A stretch of DNA of 64,000 nucleotides from the NCBI GenBank assembly GCA_020846745.1, contig JADLDI010000043.1:26923-90922 (forward strand), read 5' to 3'. The position numbers were made by a program, and so were the translations under genes. This DNA comes from Bryobacterales bacterium. Lineage in GTDB: Bacteria > Acidobacteriota > Terriglobia > Bryobacterales > Bryobacteraceae. The notes beneath the pieces were generated by a model that worked only from the letters and a program-made list of their open reading frames with translations, was not told the origin of the DNA and searched no databases. Below, piece by piece: positions 42,866 through 52,199 of this stretch. Position 1 is the first letter of the stretch, and every line of letters starts with the position of its first letter.

Positions 42866-43489
42866 ATGAAGTCTGTCATCGCGCTGCTCGCGCTGTCTGT
42901 AGTCGCGTTCGGCCAGTACAAGGTTGAACCTGCCGGCGCCCCGCCCAGTGAATTGGCGGCGGCCATGACGGCAGAACTCCAGCCGGCCGGCCATAAGGTG
43001 ACCAGTCCCGACGGGAAGGTTTGGTGTGAAGTCTGGTTCCGCAAAGAAGCGCCCACCGGGCCGCCCACGTCGGAATCGGACGTCACCTGGAAGACGATGC
43101 CGCCGGGATCGCTGGTGGGCGCCATCCGCTTTCCCGGCAACGGTATCGACCGTCGCGGACAGCCGATCAAGGCGGGGGTTTACACGTTGCGTTTCAGCAT
43201 GTTCCCGATCAATGGCGACCATCAGGGTGTCGCGCCGCAACGCGACTTTCTGGTGCTGACTCCAGCCGCGGGCGATCAGGACCCGAAGCAGATCGCGAAA
43301 TTCGACGATCTGATGGCGATGTCGCGAAAAGCATCGGGTACGCCCCACCCGGCAATCTTGAGCATGTGGCTGATCGAAGGCGATTTCCAGCCCGGCCTGG
43401 AGCAGATGGGCGAGCACGATTGGGTGCTGAAGGCTGCCGTCGGCAAGTCGCACATCGCGCTGATCGTGGTGGGCAAAGCCGAAGGTTAG
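42866..43489 (+). CDS. exported hypothetical protein, DUF2911-like
   Basis: The 207-residue product is preceded by an AGGAG sequence and has a signal peptide (MKSVIALLALSVVAFGQ). The rest is beta-rich, with GHKVTSPDGKVWCEVWFRKE, IKAGVYTLRFSMFPINGDHQ and HDWVLKAAVGKSHIALIVVG, which resembles the DUF2911 family of exported proteins, though I would not exclude another jelly-roll family. No catalytic residues are evident. It is divergent from the two-component operon and convergent with the inositol monophosphatase gene. It may be a target of the divergent regulator. Confidence 0.75.
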   Translation: MKSVIALLALSVVAFGQYKVEPAGAPPSELAAAMTAELQPAGHKVTSPDGKVWCEVWFRKEAPTGPPTSESDVTWKTMPPGSLVGAIRFPGNGIDRRGQPIKAGVYTLRFSMFPINGDHQGVAPQRDFLVLTPAAGDQDPKQIAKFDDLMAMSRKASGTPHPAILSMWLIEGDFQPGLEQMGEHDWVLKAAVGKSHIALIVVGKAEG

Positions 43490-43511
43490 ACCGGCACTAG
43501 ACGGGCGTGGC

Positions 43512-44276
43512 CTAGCCGGCCACAAACCGGCGCATCGTGGTCTCGAGCGCCGGCACGCAGATTACGCAATTCCCGCCGTAAATAGAATTGCCGCCATCGA
43601 AATTGAAGAAGCGTGCACCTGCTTCTTCCGCGATGAGCTTGAGCGGAGCCAGGTCCCATGCCTTGCAGGTCGGTTCGATCCACGCCTCGCCCGCGCCGGA
43701 TGCGATGCACATCGCATCGAGGGCGCCCGAGAACGAACGGACCGACCAGAACGGCCGCAACCAGTCGATCAGCGTACGTCCGAAATGAAACTCGTGCAGG
43801 CAGTTGAGGCTATTGACGAAGATCGTTGAGTCCTCGACCCGCGTGAAGCTTGAGATTCGGATCGGCTTCCCGTTCCGGAACGCCCCGCCGCCTTTGGTGG
43901 CGTAGTAGGTCTCGCCTAGCGCCGGAAACGCAGCTACTCCAACGACTACCTCGCCGCCTTCTTCAAGCGCCAGCAGCATGGCCCAGTTGCGGTTGTCGCG
44001 CATGAAATCGCGGGTGCCGTCGATCGGGTCGATAATCCAGCGCCGGCCGACGCTGCCCGGCTTGTCGGCGCCTTCCTCGCCCAGCAATCCGTCTTCGGGA
44101 AACTCGGCCAACAGCATTTGCACGATCAAACGCTCGCAATGCCGGTCCGCCGCGGTAACTGGCGATAAATCGGCTTTGCTGTCGGCGACAATACCGGTCC
44201 GCCAATAAGTGAGTGCGGTTTCTCCCGCGGTCCCGATGGCGGCCAGGGCCACCTCTAATTCACGCTCGTAAGGCAC
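43512..44276 (-). CDS. inositol monophosphatase family phosphatase
   Basis: A 254-residue magnesium-dependent phosphatase. The metal-binding motifs are clear: LLGEEGADKP (Glu), WIIDPIDGTRDF (Asp, Asp), NWAMLLAL and the C-terminal CKAWDLAPLKLIAEEAGA (Asp). Candidates in this family are inositol-1-phosphatase, histidinol-phosphatase HisN and CysQ; the spacing and the ending are closer to the HisN-type, but this is not safe from sequence alone. Cytoplasmic, no signal peptide. It is a single gene divergent from hslV. Confidence 0.9.
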   Translation of the reverse strand: MPYERELEVALAAIGTAGETALTYWRTGIVADSKADLSPVTAADRHCERLIVQMLLAEFPEDGLLGEEGADKPGSVGRRWIIDPIDGTRDFMRDNRNWAMLLALEEGGEVVVGVAAFPALGETYYATKGGGAFRNGKPIRISSFTRVEDSTIFVNSLNCLHEFHFGRTLIDWLRPFWSVRSFSGALDAMCIASGAGEAWIEPTCKAWDLAPLKLIAEEAGARFFNFDGGNSIYGGNCVICVPALETTMRRFVAG

Positions 44277-44345
44277 TTCCGTTTATTGTAGTGGGCAACG
44301 GGTTGGGGGCAACTTGGACACGGTTCGTTAGAATGTAAATATCCA

Positions 44346-44885
44346 ATGCATCCAAAGATTCGTTCGACGACGATTCTGTGCGTCCGTCGAAACAATAAGG
44401 TCGTCATGGCGGGGGACGGCCAGGTCACTATGGGCTCTGAAGTTTTAAAGGGTTCGGCGAACAAACTGCGCCGGCTCTATAAAGACCGGATTGTGGCCGG
44501 TTTCGCCGGTTCCACCGCAGACGCTTTTTCGTTATTTGCGCGGTTCGAAGCCAAACTTGAGCAGCACAACGGGAACCTGCCGCGAAGTGTCGTGGAGTTG
44601 GCGAAAGACTGGCGCACCGACAAGGTTCTGCGCCATCTTGAGGCTTTGCTGTTAGTGGCCGATCTCGGCAATACCTATGTCGTCAGCGGTACGGGCGATG
44701 TCATCGAACCCGATGCCGCGGTGGCGTCTATCGGGTCGGGCGGCGGTTACGCGAAAGCAGCGGCGGTGGCGCTCTATGAGAACACCGAACTGGGCGCGCG
44801 CGCCATCGCGGAACGCGCCATGACCATCGCTGGCGAAATCTGCATCTACACCAACCTGAACGTTCGCTACGAGGAGCTGGGCTGA
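44346..44885 (+). CDS. hslV: ATP-dependent protease peptidase subunit HslV
   Basis: HslV is the threonine-protease core of the HslUV (ClpQY) protease. The 179-residue precursor has [26 protein letters not shown] with the catalytic Thr at the mature N-terminus after a short propeptide, [37 protein letters not shown] [11 protein letters not shown] and [20 protein letters not shown], all standard. The stop is three bases before the hslU start, so they are co-transcribed. Two-ring dodecamers cooperate with HslU in degrading misfolded and regulatory proteins. Confidence 0.97.
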   Translation: MHPKIRSTTILCVRRNNKVVMAGDGQVTMGSEVLKGSANKLRRLYKDRIVAGFAGSTADAFSLFARFEAKLEQHNGNLPRSVVELAKDWRTDKVLRHLEALLLVADLGNTYVVSGTGDVIEPDAAVASIGSGGGYAKAAAVALYENTELGARAIAERAMTIAGEICIYTNLNVRYEELG

Positions 44886-44888
44886 GCC

Positions 44889-46253
44889 ATGGTGATCTAT
44901 CTGCCGGCGCAGGCAAACAGTGAGTCGCCGCTGCTCGACGAGCTGACGCCTCGCGAGATTGTACGTGAGTTGGACAAGTACGTCATCGGGCAGGCCGATG
45001 CGAAGAAAGCCGTGGCCGTCGCGTTGCGCAACCGCATCCGCCGGCAGCGTCTTGAGCCCGAAATGGCCGACGAGGTGATGCCCAAGAACATCCTCATGAT
45101 CGGCCCCACCGGCGTGGGCAAGACGGAAGTCGCTCGCCGGTTGGCAAAGCTCGCGAACTCGCCGTTTCTGAAGGTGGAAGCCAGCAAGTTCACCGAGGTT
45201 GGCTACGTGGGCCGCGATGTTGAATCGATGATTCGCGACCTGGTGGAGATCGCGATCGACATGGTCCGCGAAGAACGGTTGGACGAAGTGGCCGAGCGCG
45301 CCGAACGCAATGCCGAAGAGCGCCTGCTCGACCTGCTGATGCCGCCTCCGCCCGAAGCCGCCGAGACCAAGACGGCCGAGCAGACCCGCGACAAGCTGCG
45401 TGAGCGCCTGCGTGCCGGCAAGCTGGACGACCGTGTGGTCGAACTCGATGTGCGCGAGCGCGCTCCTGTCTTCGAATTCGCCACCAACATGGGCATGGAC
45501 GAGATGGACTCGAACATCAAGGACATGATCCCGAACCTGTTCGCGCCGCGGACACGCAAACGCAAAATGCGTGTCAGCGAAGCGATGGAGTACCTGATCC
45601 AGGAAGAGGAACAGAAGCTGATCGACATGGATCATGTGACCCGTGTGGCCATCGAACGAGTGGAACGGAACGGGATTATCTTTCTTGACGAAGTGGATAA
45701 GATAGCGGGGCGCGAAGGCGGTCACGGACCGGACGTGAGCCGCGAGGGCGTGCAGCGGGACATCCTGCCCATTGTGGAAGGCACCACCGTCAACACCCGC
45801 TACGGCTTTGTCCGCACCGATCACATCCTGTTCATGGCGGCCGGAGCGTTCCACGTTTCAAAACCCAGCGATCTTATCCCCGAGCTACAGGGGCGCTTTC
45901 CGATCCGCGTGGAACTGAAATCGTTGAGCGAGCAGGACTTCATTCGCATCCTGAAAGAGCCCAAGAATGCGCTGGTGAAGCAGTACATGGCCTTGCTTGA
46001 AACCGAGGGCATCAAGCTGACGTTCTCAGACGATGCGCTCGAAGAGGTGGCCGGCATTGCCGCCACCGTCAACCGCGATACCGAGAATATCGGCGCGCGA
46101 CGCCTGCACACCATCATGGAGAAGGTGCTCGAACACATCTCCTTCGAAGGGCCGGACCTTAAGAAGAAGACGATCCGCATTGACGCCGCCTATGTTCGCG
46201 AGCAACTCGCCGACATCGTCAAGAACCAGGATTTAAGCCGGTACATTCTCTAA
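44889..46253 (+). CDS. hslU: ATP-dependent protease ATPase subunit HslU
   Basis: The 454-residue AAA+ unfoldase feeds substrates to HslV. It has [20 protein letters not shown], the Walker A motif [35 protein letters not shown], the I-domain (residues about 110-240), the Walker B region [12 protein letters not shown], the sensor and arginine-finger region [11 protein letters not shown] and the C-terminal DLSRYIL tail that docks in HslV. Length matches the family (443-470). Confidence 0.97.
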   Translation: MVIYLPAQANSESPLLDELTPREIVRELDKYVIGQADAKKAVAVALRNRIRRQRLEPEMADEVMPKNILMIGPTGVGKTEVARRLAKLANSPFLKVEASKFTEVGYVGRDVESMIRDLVEIAIDMVREERLDEVAERAERNAEERLLDLLMPPPPEAAETKTAEQTRDKLRERLRAGKLDDRVVELDVRERAPVFEFATNMGMDEMDSNIKDMIPNLFAPRTRKRKMRVSEAMEYLIQEEEQKLIDMDHVTRVAIERVERNGIIFLDEVDKIAGREGGHGPDVSREGVQRDILPIVEGTTVNTRYGFVRTDHILFMAAGAFHVSKPSDLIPELQGRFPIRVELKSLSEQDFIRILKEPKNALVKQYMALLETEGIKLTFSDDALEEVAGIAATVNRDTENIGARRLHTIMEKVLEHISFEGPDLKKKTIRIDAAYVREQLADIVKNQDLSRYIL

Positions 46254-46276
46254 GGCTGCCGCACGGGACCGCACGC

Positions 46277-47191
46277 TTGCGCCTACTTCTCACCGCTGCC
46301 GTAGCTTTCCTGCTAGCCTGCTCGTGCGGCTATGTCGGCGAGCCGTTGCCCCCGGCTCTAAACATCCCTGTGCCGGTAAACGACCTTCGTGCCGAGCAGA
46401 TCGGCGGCCGCATTGTTGTGACGTTCACCGCGCCCAAGCTCACAACCGACGGGATCGTGATGAAACGGCTGGGTGCGATTGAACTGTTTGTCAACGATAC
46501 GGCAGTTGCCGTTGCCGGTTTGGAGCCAGGTCCCGTTTCCGCGGAAACGCCGGCCGCGCCGTTCGCCGGAAGGTCCGCCATGGTGCGGGTACGGGTATCG
46601 TCGCTCAAAGGCAAATGGTCAACCTGGGCGACGAAAAACGTCGAAATTGTGGCACCGCTCGCGCCGCCGGCCGATTTGGTTGCCCAGGCAACAGCGAAAG
46701 GCGTTCGCCTGCGTTGGAACTCGCCTGCCCCTGAATTCCGCATCCTGCGCTCGGCCGGAGCGCTCGCCGCCGAGGTGGCCCGGCTCAATCAACGCGAATG
46801 GATCGATCCCGAATCCAAATTCGGCCAAACCTACTCCTACCAGGTTGAGGCCTTGAACGGCGACGCGCGGAGTGGTTTGTCCGCCGCCGTCGAGATCACC
46901 CCCAAGGACACCTTCCCACCCACCGTGCCGGCGGGACTTACTGGCGTTGCCGGCATCGGAAGTATCGAACTGGCGTGGGACCGCAGCCCCGAGCCGGACG
47001 TCGCGGGCTATCGTGTCTACCGTTCCACCGATGGAACCCAGTGGAATCCCGTGGGTGCGCAAACACCCGCGGCGAGTTATTCAGACCGCGAGGTGAAAGC
47101 CGGTACGGCCTATAAGTACGCGGTGACGGCCGTAGACCAGAACGGCAACGAAAGCGCGCGATCCGTTGTCGTTGAGATCGCCGCACCGTGA
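46277..47191 (+). CDS. lipoprotein with fibronectin type III domains
   Basis: The 304-residue product starts at a TTG and has a lipoprotein signal ([17 protein letters not shown]) with the lipobox LLAC near residue 15. After a Pro-rich [17 protein letters not shown] segment come three Ig/Fn3-like domains, e.g. [20 protein letters not shown] and [36 protein letters not shown]; the last is a textbook Fn3. It is probably anchored in the outer or inner membrane by lipid and takes part in binding. It lies between hslU (23 bases) and the transaldolase gene. The function is not known. Confidence 0.8.
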   Translation: MRLLLTAAVAFLLACSCGYVGEPLPPALNIPVPVNDLRAEQIGGRIVVTFTAPKLTTDGIVMKRLGAIELFVNDTAVAVAGLEPGPVSAETPAAPFAGRSAMVRVRVSSLKGKWSTWATKNVEIVAPLAPPADLVAQATAKGVRLRWNSPAPEFRILRSAGALAAEVARLNQREWIDPESKFGQTYSYQVEALNGDARSGLSAAVEITPKDTFPPTVPAGLTGVAGIGSIELAWDRSPEPDVAGYRVYRSTDGTQWNPVGAQTPAASYSDREVKAGTAYKYAVTAVDQNGNESARSVVVEIAAP

Positions 47192-47214
47192 TAGTGAAAG
47201 GATACGATAGAAAA

Positions 47215-47880
47215 ATGAAGATCTTCCTGGATACAGCGAATCTTGACGAACTGCGCAAGGGCGCCGATTGGGGGATTGTCGACGGGGTGACCACCAATCC
47301 CAGTCTGATCGCCAAGGAAGGCATCGCGATCGACGAGCAGATCAAGCGGATCTGCGACATCGTCGATGGCGACATCAGTGCCGAAGTGGTTTCTACCGAC
47401 CATGCCGGAATGGTGGAGGAAGCCTACAAGCTGGCGAAAATCCACAAGAATATCGTTGTCAAGGTGCCGCTCACACGCGACGGCATTAAGACGACCGCAA
47501 AGTTGAGCAAGGAGGGCATCCGCTTTAACGTGACGCTTTGCTTCTCGGCCGGACAGGCGCTACTCGCCGCGAAAGCGGGCGCTTACATTGTCAGCCCGTT
47601 TGTGGGACGCTTAGACGATATTGCGCTCGAAGGCATGAACCTGATCCGCGAGATCGCGGTTATCTACAAGAACTACAATTTCCCGACGCAAATCCTGGCC
47701 GCCTCGCTCCGGTCGCCCCTGCACGTGGCGCAAGCGGCCGTAGCGGGCGCGCACATTGGTACGCTGCCGTTTAAAGTACTTGATATGCTGTTCAATCACC
47801 CGCTCACTGACCGCGGCTTGGAGCAGTTTCTGAACGATTACGCGAAAGTGTTTCAGGAACAAGCCTCCTCGCGCCGTTAA
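47215..47880 (+). CDS. transaldolase / fructose-6-phosphate aldolase (TalC/FSA type)
   Basis: A 221-residue class I aldolase of the short transaldolase family. It has [42 protein letters not shown] with the Schiff-base Lys, [49 protein letters not shown] and [10 protein letters not shown]. These match the subfamily annotated as TalC/probable transaldolase. The ATG at 47215 gives the standard start; a frame beginning at 47188 would add nine residues. The enzyme moves dihydroxyacetone units between sugar phosphates and works in the pentose phosphate pathway, which also feeds the phosphoketolase at 13.6-16 kb. Confidence 0.93.
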   Translation: MKIFLDTANLDELRKGADWGIVDGVTTNPSLIAKEGIAIDEQIKRICDIVDGDISAEVVSTDHAGMVEEAYKLAKIHKNIVVKVPLTRDGIKTTAKLSKEGIRFNVTLCFSAGQALLAAKAGAYIVSPFVGRLDDIALEGMNLIREIAVIYKNYNFPTQILAASLRSPLHVAQAAVAGAHIGTLPFKVLDMLFNHPLTDRGLEQFLNDYAKVFQEQASSRR

Positions 47881-47913
47881 CGGAGAGTCGCGGGAGGGAG
47901 ACGCGGACTCGAA

Positions 47914-48312
47914 ATGGGCCCTTATGAACGGATCGTGCTGCTCGCCTTAGTGGCGAGTGTCCTGCTGGCGCTGTTGCTCGTTTTGACGTTTCGCCTGCGC
48001 GTCACCCCGGCGGAAAAGGAACGCCGCCGCCGGACCCGGATTAACTTGCTCGGCCGTATGGGCGACGGCATGTTGACCGACGTCCAAGGCGATACTCTAT
48101 ATTATTCGTATTCAGTTCACGGAGTGGACTACACCGCTTCACAAGACATTACGGCGGTGCGTGCACTGGTGCCGGGGGATGCCGCGCTGATCATCGGTCC
48201 CGTGACACTGAAATACCTCGTCCGCAATCCGGCCAACTCGATCATCGTCTGCGAGAACTGGTCCGGACTCAGAATTCGAAAGGAGATAGTCAGACATGAA
48301 GAAGTTCGTTAG
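47914..48312 (+). CDS. small single-pass membrane protein, unknown
   Basis: The 132-residue product has a membrane helix at residues 7-25 (IVLLALVASVLLALLLVLTF), a basic linker (AEKERRRRTRINLLGRMG) and a soluble C-terminal domain with LYYSYSVHGVDYTASQDI and LIIGPVTLKYLVRNPANSIIV, which resembles DUF3592-like membrane proteins: a small beta domain next to a helix. No catalytic motif. Stop overlaps the next gene by 17 bases, so the two are coupled. Confidence 0.7.
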   Translation: MGPYERIVLLALVASVLLALLLVLTFRLRVTPAEKERRRRTRINLLGRMGDGMLTDVQGDTLYYSYSVHGVDYTASQDITAVRALVPGDAALIIGPVTLKYLVRNPANSIIVCENWSGLRIRKEIVRHEEVR

Positions 48313-48688
48313 TGCGAAGATAGCCGCGGCCGCGGTACTGAGCGTAATGTTATTTGGCGCCGGCATCGTGGCCGGTGCGGCCAGGTTCGGAAAGCCCAAG
48401 TCCGTCATTCACGTGGTTACCGTGAAGTGGAAAGAGGGCACAACCCCCGACCAGATCAAAGCTGCCGTGGATGGCGTCGATAAGGTGGCCGCCGCTTATC
48501 CCGGTATCAAGAATGTCTGGACCCGCGCCATCAAGGTGCAAGGCGCCGGCTATACTCACGCTTTCGCGATGGAGTTTGAAAGTGAGGAGGCCTTACAGAA
48601 GTACGCCGGCAGCGATGCCCAAAAGGAGTGGTACAAGGCCTATCTGCCGGTTCGCGGCCAGAGCACCACGCACGACATCACTAACTGA
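48296..48688 (+). CDS. exported Dabb (stress-responsive A/B barrel) domain protein
   Basis: The 130-residue protein has a signal or anchor segment (AAAAVLSVMLFGAGIVAGAA) and a Dabb-type ferredoxin-like domain: SVIHVVTVKWKEGTTPDQIKAAVDGV, YTHAFAMEFESEEALQKYAG and KEWYKAYLPVRG with the common His near the end of the domain. AAGGAG lies eight to nine bases before the ATG. Family members form dimeric barrels; some bind haem or hydrophobic ligands. It is followed by a strong terminator at 48713. Confidence 0.85.
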   Translation: MKKFVSAKIAAAAVLSVMLFGAGIVAGAARFGKPKSVIHVVTVKWKEGTTPDQIKAAVDGVDKVAAAYPGIKNVWTRAIKVQGAGYTHAFAMEFESEEALQKYAGSDAQKEWYKAYLPVRGQSTTHDITN

Positions 48689-48712
48689 GCCAAACCGCTG
48701 CCCAGTAAAGCG

Positions 48713-48749
48713 AAAGGGCCACCCCGCGACCGTCCTGGAGTGGCCCTTT
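48713..48749. terminator. bidirectional terminator between Dabb and cold-shock genes
   Basis: AAAGGGCCAC and GTGGCCCTTT form a perfect ten-pair stem around a 17-base loop, extendable past one mismatch. A-rich and T-rich ends make it act in both directions, and it lies between two converging genes, which is what one expects. Confidence 0.85.
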
Positions 48750-48770
48750 CTGTTCTTGGAACTGTTCAGT

Positions 48771-48974
48771 TTATGTCCGCTGAACGTTTTCGGCCTGCAG
48801 ACCCTTAGGCCCTTGCTTCACTTCGAACTCGACTTCCGTCCCGTTGTCCAAAGTGCGGTACCCATTCATTGAAATCGCGCTGAAGTGGACAAAGACGTCC
48901 TCCCCGCTCGACCGCTGAATGAACCCGTACCCTTTCGCATTATTAAACCACTTGACGATGCCTTTTTCTCTCAC
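48771..48974 (-). CDS. cold-shock protein, CspA family
   Basis: A 67-residue OB-fold RNA/DNA chaperone: [31 protein letters not shown] with RNP1/RNP2-like motifs, and [20 protein letters not shown] frame with ATG at 49034 exists, but the GTG at 48974 has GGAG eight bases upstream and gives the standard length of the family. The upstream 395 bases contain no gene and would include a long 5' leader, as is common for cold-shock mRNAs. Confidence 0.92.
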   Translation of the reverse strand: MREKGIVKWFNNAKGYGFIQRSSGEDVFVHFSAISMNGYRTLDNGTEVEFEVKQGPKGLQAENVQRT

Positions 48975-49369
48975 TACACCTTCTCCTGATGTTGCTGGAT
49001 CCCGCACTGGACTGGCCGTTGAAATCGCGTTCATTGATAGTAAGTGATCCCACTAGAAACGCGAAAAGCTACGAGAGCGCCTCGTAGCTCGGTTGACATC
49101 ATGTACCCAGGACAGCATGGAAAAACACGGCTAATTCGCCGCTCAGGTATTTTCTCACCTTCTATTTTCTACGGTCAAGGGATTTTACTTTGCGTTTTCT
49201 TCATAGCAGGTCCTGAGTACTAAACGTGTAAGGTCTCTGAAGCTAACAACATGCGGTTCCTCTGCCGGGAATGGCCATCGACCGGGCAGAAACTGTCGAC
49301 ATAGACAACATTCAGCCATTCGTTTTAGGCGTTCCGGCTCGGCGGGTTATCCTGCAAGGTAGCTGTCCA
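48975..49369. other. gene-free region upstream of cold-shock gene
   Basis: About 395 bases. The section 49130-49230 is the AT-richest in the neighbourhood (TATTTTCTCACCTTCTATTT) and is where I would place the promoters of the cold-shock gene on the minus strand and of the small gene at 49370. I see no RNA gene. The part next to the cold-shock gene probably forms its leader; I could not identify a defined structure. Confidence 0.4.
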
Positions 49370-49537
49370 ATGAAGTTTCTGTTGGCCGTCATCCGGCACG
49401 TACACTTTTTCATCGGTATCTCCACCCCTCCGCCTGACCAGGAGAAGTTTCTCCTGGCTGTTTGGCTCGGAATTATCGCGTTACTCGTGGGAGGTTTCCT
49501 GTTCCTGCTGTATCTGCCGGCCTTGCTGCGCGGATAA
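49370..49537 (+). CDS. small membrane protein, unknown
   Basis: A 55-codon frame (MKFLLAVIRHVHFFIG...) has a hydrophobic helix near its end, FLLAVWLGIIALLVGGFLFL, followed by LYLPALLRG. A longer frame starts at 49271, but AAGG lies ten bases before the ATG at 49370. The strong membrane helix and distinct composition favour a real small protein, but no homolog comes to mind. Confidence 0.45.
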   Translation: MKFLLAVIRHVHFFIGISTPPPDQEKFLLAVWLGIIALLVGGFLFLLYLPALLRG

Positions 49538-49613
49538 ATGCTGCGCGGATAAACAATTCGCGGATAGATCAAAGGCCGGCGGTGGTAAAGGCGTTTTCTG
49601 ACACTGCGCCCAG

Positions 49614-49733
49614 ATGGTGCCCCGCGATATCCGTGCTATCTTCGCTTATTTGAAAACCGTGCCCGCGGTGAAGAACGCGGTGGTTAGCCACCCCGACGCT
49701 CCCGAGGAGAAGCGCGCACGGCAGAAGCGATAA
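49614..49733 (+). pseudogene. C-terminal remnant of a cytochrome c-type protein
   Basis: A 39-codon frame reads MVPRDIRAIFAYLKTVPAVK followed by NAVVSHPDAPEEK and a basic end. DxRAIFAYLKTxPxVKN is the characteristic last helix of class I cytochromes c found in c-type cytochrome and alcohol-dehydrogenase subunits. No haem motif CxxCH is found upstream in any frame of the preceding 75 bases and a stop lies five codons before the Met, so this is a tail only. It ends 12 bases before the RidA fusion gene. Confidence 0.5.
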
Positions 49734-49744
49734 GGAGACTTGAT

Positions 49745-50959
49745 TTGAGAACGCTTGCACTCGTTCTGTTGACCTCGATTTCGTTGCCGGCGGTGGAGAA
49801 ACGGCAGATCTTCCCTGTTGGCGTCAAACCGGTTGGTCCGTATAGCCCCGGCATCATGGCGGGCGACTACCTTTATGTGTCCGGCCAGGGTGCGCGCGAT
49901 GCCAACGGCAAGTTCGCGGATTCGGTGGAGGACAGGGTCAGGCAGGCGTTCAGGAACGTTCAGGCGATCGTGGAAGCGGCGGGCCTAACGATGGAACATA
50001 TCGTTTACACGCAGGTGTACCTGCACGAGTCCACTCCCTACCAGACCATGGATAAGGTCTGGAAGGAGGTCTTCCCGAAGAACCCGCCTACGCGCGCGAC
50101 GCTTGGCGTTTATCGCATGCCCACTGAGACGACGTTCGAGGTGAGCGCTGTCGCCGTTCGAGACCTGAAGATGAAGGTGCCGGTCGTCCCCGCTTCTTAT
50201 CCCAAAGATGTCGCGCTCGCCCCCGGTATTCTCACACCCGACCGCCTGTTCCTTTCCGGGTTCCTCGGCCGCGACCCCAAGACCGGCCAGATTCCTGAGA
50301 GCCTCGAAGCGCAGGTGCAGCTTTCGCTCGACCGCATGAAAGAGGTTCTCGCCGAAGCCAAGATGGACTTCCGCCACGTGGTCTTCATGAATCCCTATCT
50401 CACGAAGAACATGCCGATGGGCGTGATGAACAAGGTGTACGCCAAGCACTTCGAACACGGCAACACTCCCGCCCGCGCCACCATTGGCGTCCACTTTCTG
50501 CCCTTCGGCGCCAACATCGAGTTCACCGGCATTGCGGTCCGCAACCTGGCCGACCGCAAGGCCATCCGTCCCAAGAATATGCCGCCCAGCGCCACCGCCA
50601 GTCCCTGCGTGTTCGCCGCCCAAACATATTACTGCTCCGCTAAGTCCGGTTTCATCCCCGGTCCAAACGGGGGTATCTACGCCGATAATACGGTAGACCA
50701 GTTACGCCAGAGCATGCGCAACTTATTGGATGGTCTGGAAGAAGCGGGACTGAAGTTTTCCGACGTGGTTGTCAGTAACGTCTACGTGGATAATCTGGAC
50801 GAGTTTGGCGCGATGAACGGCGTCTATGGCAAGTACTTCCCTGCCAACATGCCGCCTACGAGGACTACGGTCGCACCGCTGCCGCCAGTGGAACGCCAGA
50901 AAACGCAGGCGGGCCACTACCCGAAACTGGAAGAAGTGTCGATCGTCGCGGTGCAGTAG
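49745..50959 (+). CDS. exported protein with three tandem RidA domains
   Basis: The 404-residue product starts at a TTG (AAGGAG upstream) with a short signal peptide (LALVLLTSISLPAVEK). Three RidA domains follow: residues about 20-140 (PYSPGIMAGDYLYVSGQGA; PPTRATLGVYRMP; TTFEVSAVAV), 148-268 (LFLSGFLGRDPKTGQIPE; TPARATIGVHFLP; ANIEFTGIAV) and 280-404 (KSGFIPGPNGGIYADNTV; PPTRTTVAPLPP; LEEVSIVAVQ). Each keeps the conserved Arg and a late Glu. RidA is normally a homotrimer with active sites at the interfaces; here one chain could form the whole trimer. Exported location is at odds with the usual cytosolic imine role. Single gene, no clear operon. Confidence 0.88.
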   Translation: MRTLALVLLTSISLPAVEKRQIFPVGVKPVGPYSPGIMAGDYLYVSGQGARDANGKFADSVEDRVRQAFRNVQAIVEAAGLTMEHIVYTQVYLHESTPYQTMDKVWKEVFPKNPPTRATLGVYRMPTETTFEVSAVAVRDLKMKVPVVPASYPKDVALAPGILTPDRLFLSGFLGRDPKTGQIPESLEAQVQLSLDRMKEVLAEAKMDFRHVVFMNPYLTKNMPMGVMNKVYAKHFEHGNTPARATIGVHFLPFGANIEFTGIAVRNLADRKAIRPKNMPPSATASPCVFAAQTYYCSAKSGFIPGPNGGIYADNTVDQLRQSMRNLLDGLEEAGLKFSDVVVSNVYVDNLDEFGAMNGVYGKYFPANMPPTRTTVAPLPPVERQKTQAGHYPKLEEVSIVAVQ

Positions 50960-50969
50960 CTTCATCTCC

Positions 50970-51203
50970 TCAAGGCTTCCACTCTTCCGGAAACGCCCAG
51001 TCGTCGGCATCAGCCGCTGAATCAGGCTGAAGTCAGTAAGCTTTCTCAATTCGCTCAAATTGGTGATGCCGGATTGCCTCTCTAATCGCCTTCCGTACGA
51101 ATTCGGCACGTTTACGTTGAGTGGCCGGCGCGATTCGATCAAGGGCTTTCAACGTTGGCTCATCGAGTTGAATCAATATAGAGGGCATCTCGGATTTGAT
51201 CAT
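50970..51203 (-). pseudogene. CopG/RHH-family antitoxin interrupted by an in-frame TGA
   Basis: The intact part (Met at 51203 or 51188 to 51033) encodes a ribbon-helix-helix domain: MPSILIQLDEPTLKALDRIA and RAEFVRKAIREAIRHHQFER, ending IEKAY and TGA. Reading through that TGA in the same frame gives LQPDSAADADDWAFPEEWKP and a second stop at 50970, which is the typical acidic, Trp-rich tail of antitoxins of this family. So the TGA probably replaces a sense codon such as CGA. The tail normally contacts the toxin. No toxin gene is adjacent. Confidence 0.65.
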
Positions 51204-51228
51204 ATCGTCAATCCATATAGATCCATCC

Positions 51229-52083
51229 TTACCTTCTAACCAACTGCCACGCACTCGCCGCCAAGATCAACGCTCCTCCCCCAATCACCAGCGGACCCGG
51301 CCATTCCCCGTGCAACAACCCGGCCCACAGCGGGTTCAGCACCGGCTCCACCAGGATCAGCAGCGACGCCTCGATCGCCGGCACCGTTCGCACCCCACGA
51401 GTCAATAGAACATACGCGAGCCCGATCTGAATCAGGCCGAGGTAAGCCACAGCCACCCAGTCCACCGTCTGCGCTCCTTGCACCGGCAAAGCCAGCGGCA
51501 AACACGCGAGGCAGGCGATCGTGTTGCCCACCGCCACCATTGCCATTCCCGGTTCGCCGCCGTGCGGCCGCGACTCCAACCGCCGCAGCCCTCCAATGGT
51601 GATCGCCCATGTGGCCGCGCTCACGAGTGCGATCAAGTTGCCCCGCAGCGGATCGGGCGCCGTGTGCGACCCGTGCTGTTCCCCGACAAAGAATAACGAC
51701 AACCCCAAGCCCATGACGGTAAGCACGCCGATATCGCGCGCCGTGACCTTCTCTTTCATCAACCACGGGCTCGCCAGGAGCAGGTATACCGGCGCGGTGT
51801 CCTGGAGGAAGATGGCATTGGCCGCCGTCGTTAGCTTGGTGGCCGTCACGAACGCGATCAGCGTGGCTGCGTAGGCGATACCGACCACCCACACGCCCGA
51901 ATCCCACACCTTGCGCGCGCCCGGAATCAGCAGCAGCACGGCAAGCGCTGCAATGCCCGACCGAAAGGCCGCTACCTGCCAGTTGGTAAACGCTGTCGCC
52001 TTGATCGCCGCGCCACCCGTCGAAAACAGGACCGCGGCGGCCAGCACAAGTAACCGGGATTCCACCTCAAATAAGTTTGACAT
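51229..52083 (-). CDS. EamA/DMT family transporter
   Basis: The 284-residue protein has ten hydrophobic segments in two EamA repeats: LLVLAAAVLFSTGGAAIKA and FTNWQVAAFRSGIAALAVLLLIP in the first, LIALVSAATWAITIGGLRRL and LLILVEPVLNPLWAGLLHGE in the second. These are drug/metabolite exporters of many small molecules, including amino acids and nucleobases. Start at 52083 is a good Met with a hydrophobic beginning. It overlaps the 5' extension of the broken antitoxin frame but not its likely start. Substrate unknown. Confidence 0.9.
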   Translation of the reverse strand: MSNLFEVESRLLVLAAAVLFSTGGAAIKATAFTNWQVAAFRSGIAALAVLLLIPGARKVWDSGVWVVGIAYAATLIAFVTATKLTTAANAIFLQDTAPVYLLLASPWLMKEKVTARDIGVLTVMGLGLSLFFVGEQHGSHTAPDPLRGNLIALVSAATWAITIGGLRRLESRPHGGEPGMAMVAVGNTIACLACLPLALPVQGAQTVDWVAVAYLGLIQIGLAYVLLTRGVRTVPAIEASLLILVEPVLNPLWAGLLHGEWPGPLVIGGGALILAASAWQLVRR

Positions 52084-52199
52084 GCCCCCCGGCGTGAGCC
52101 CCGGGCAGCACCGCCCCCCCTTACAATTACGTCCGAAATGAAATATGATTTCCCGATATCGGGCTTTTGTACCCGATCGAAACGCTCAAGGAGGTCTGA

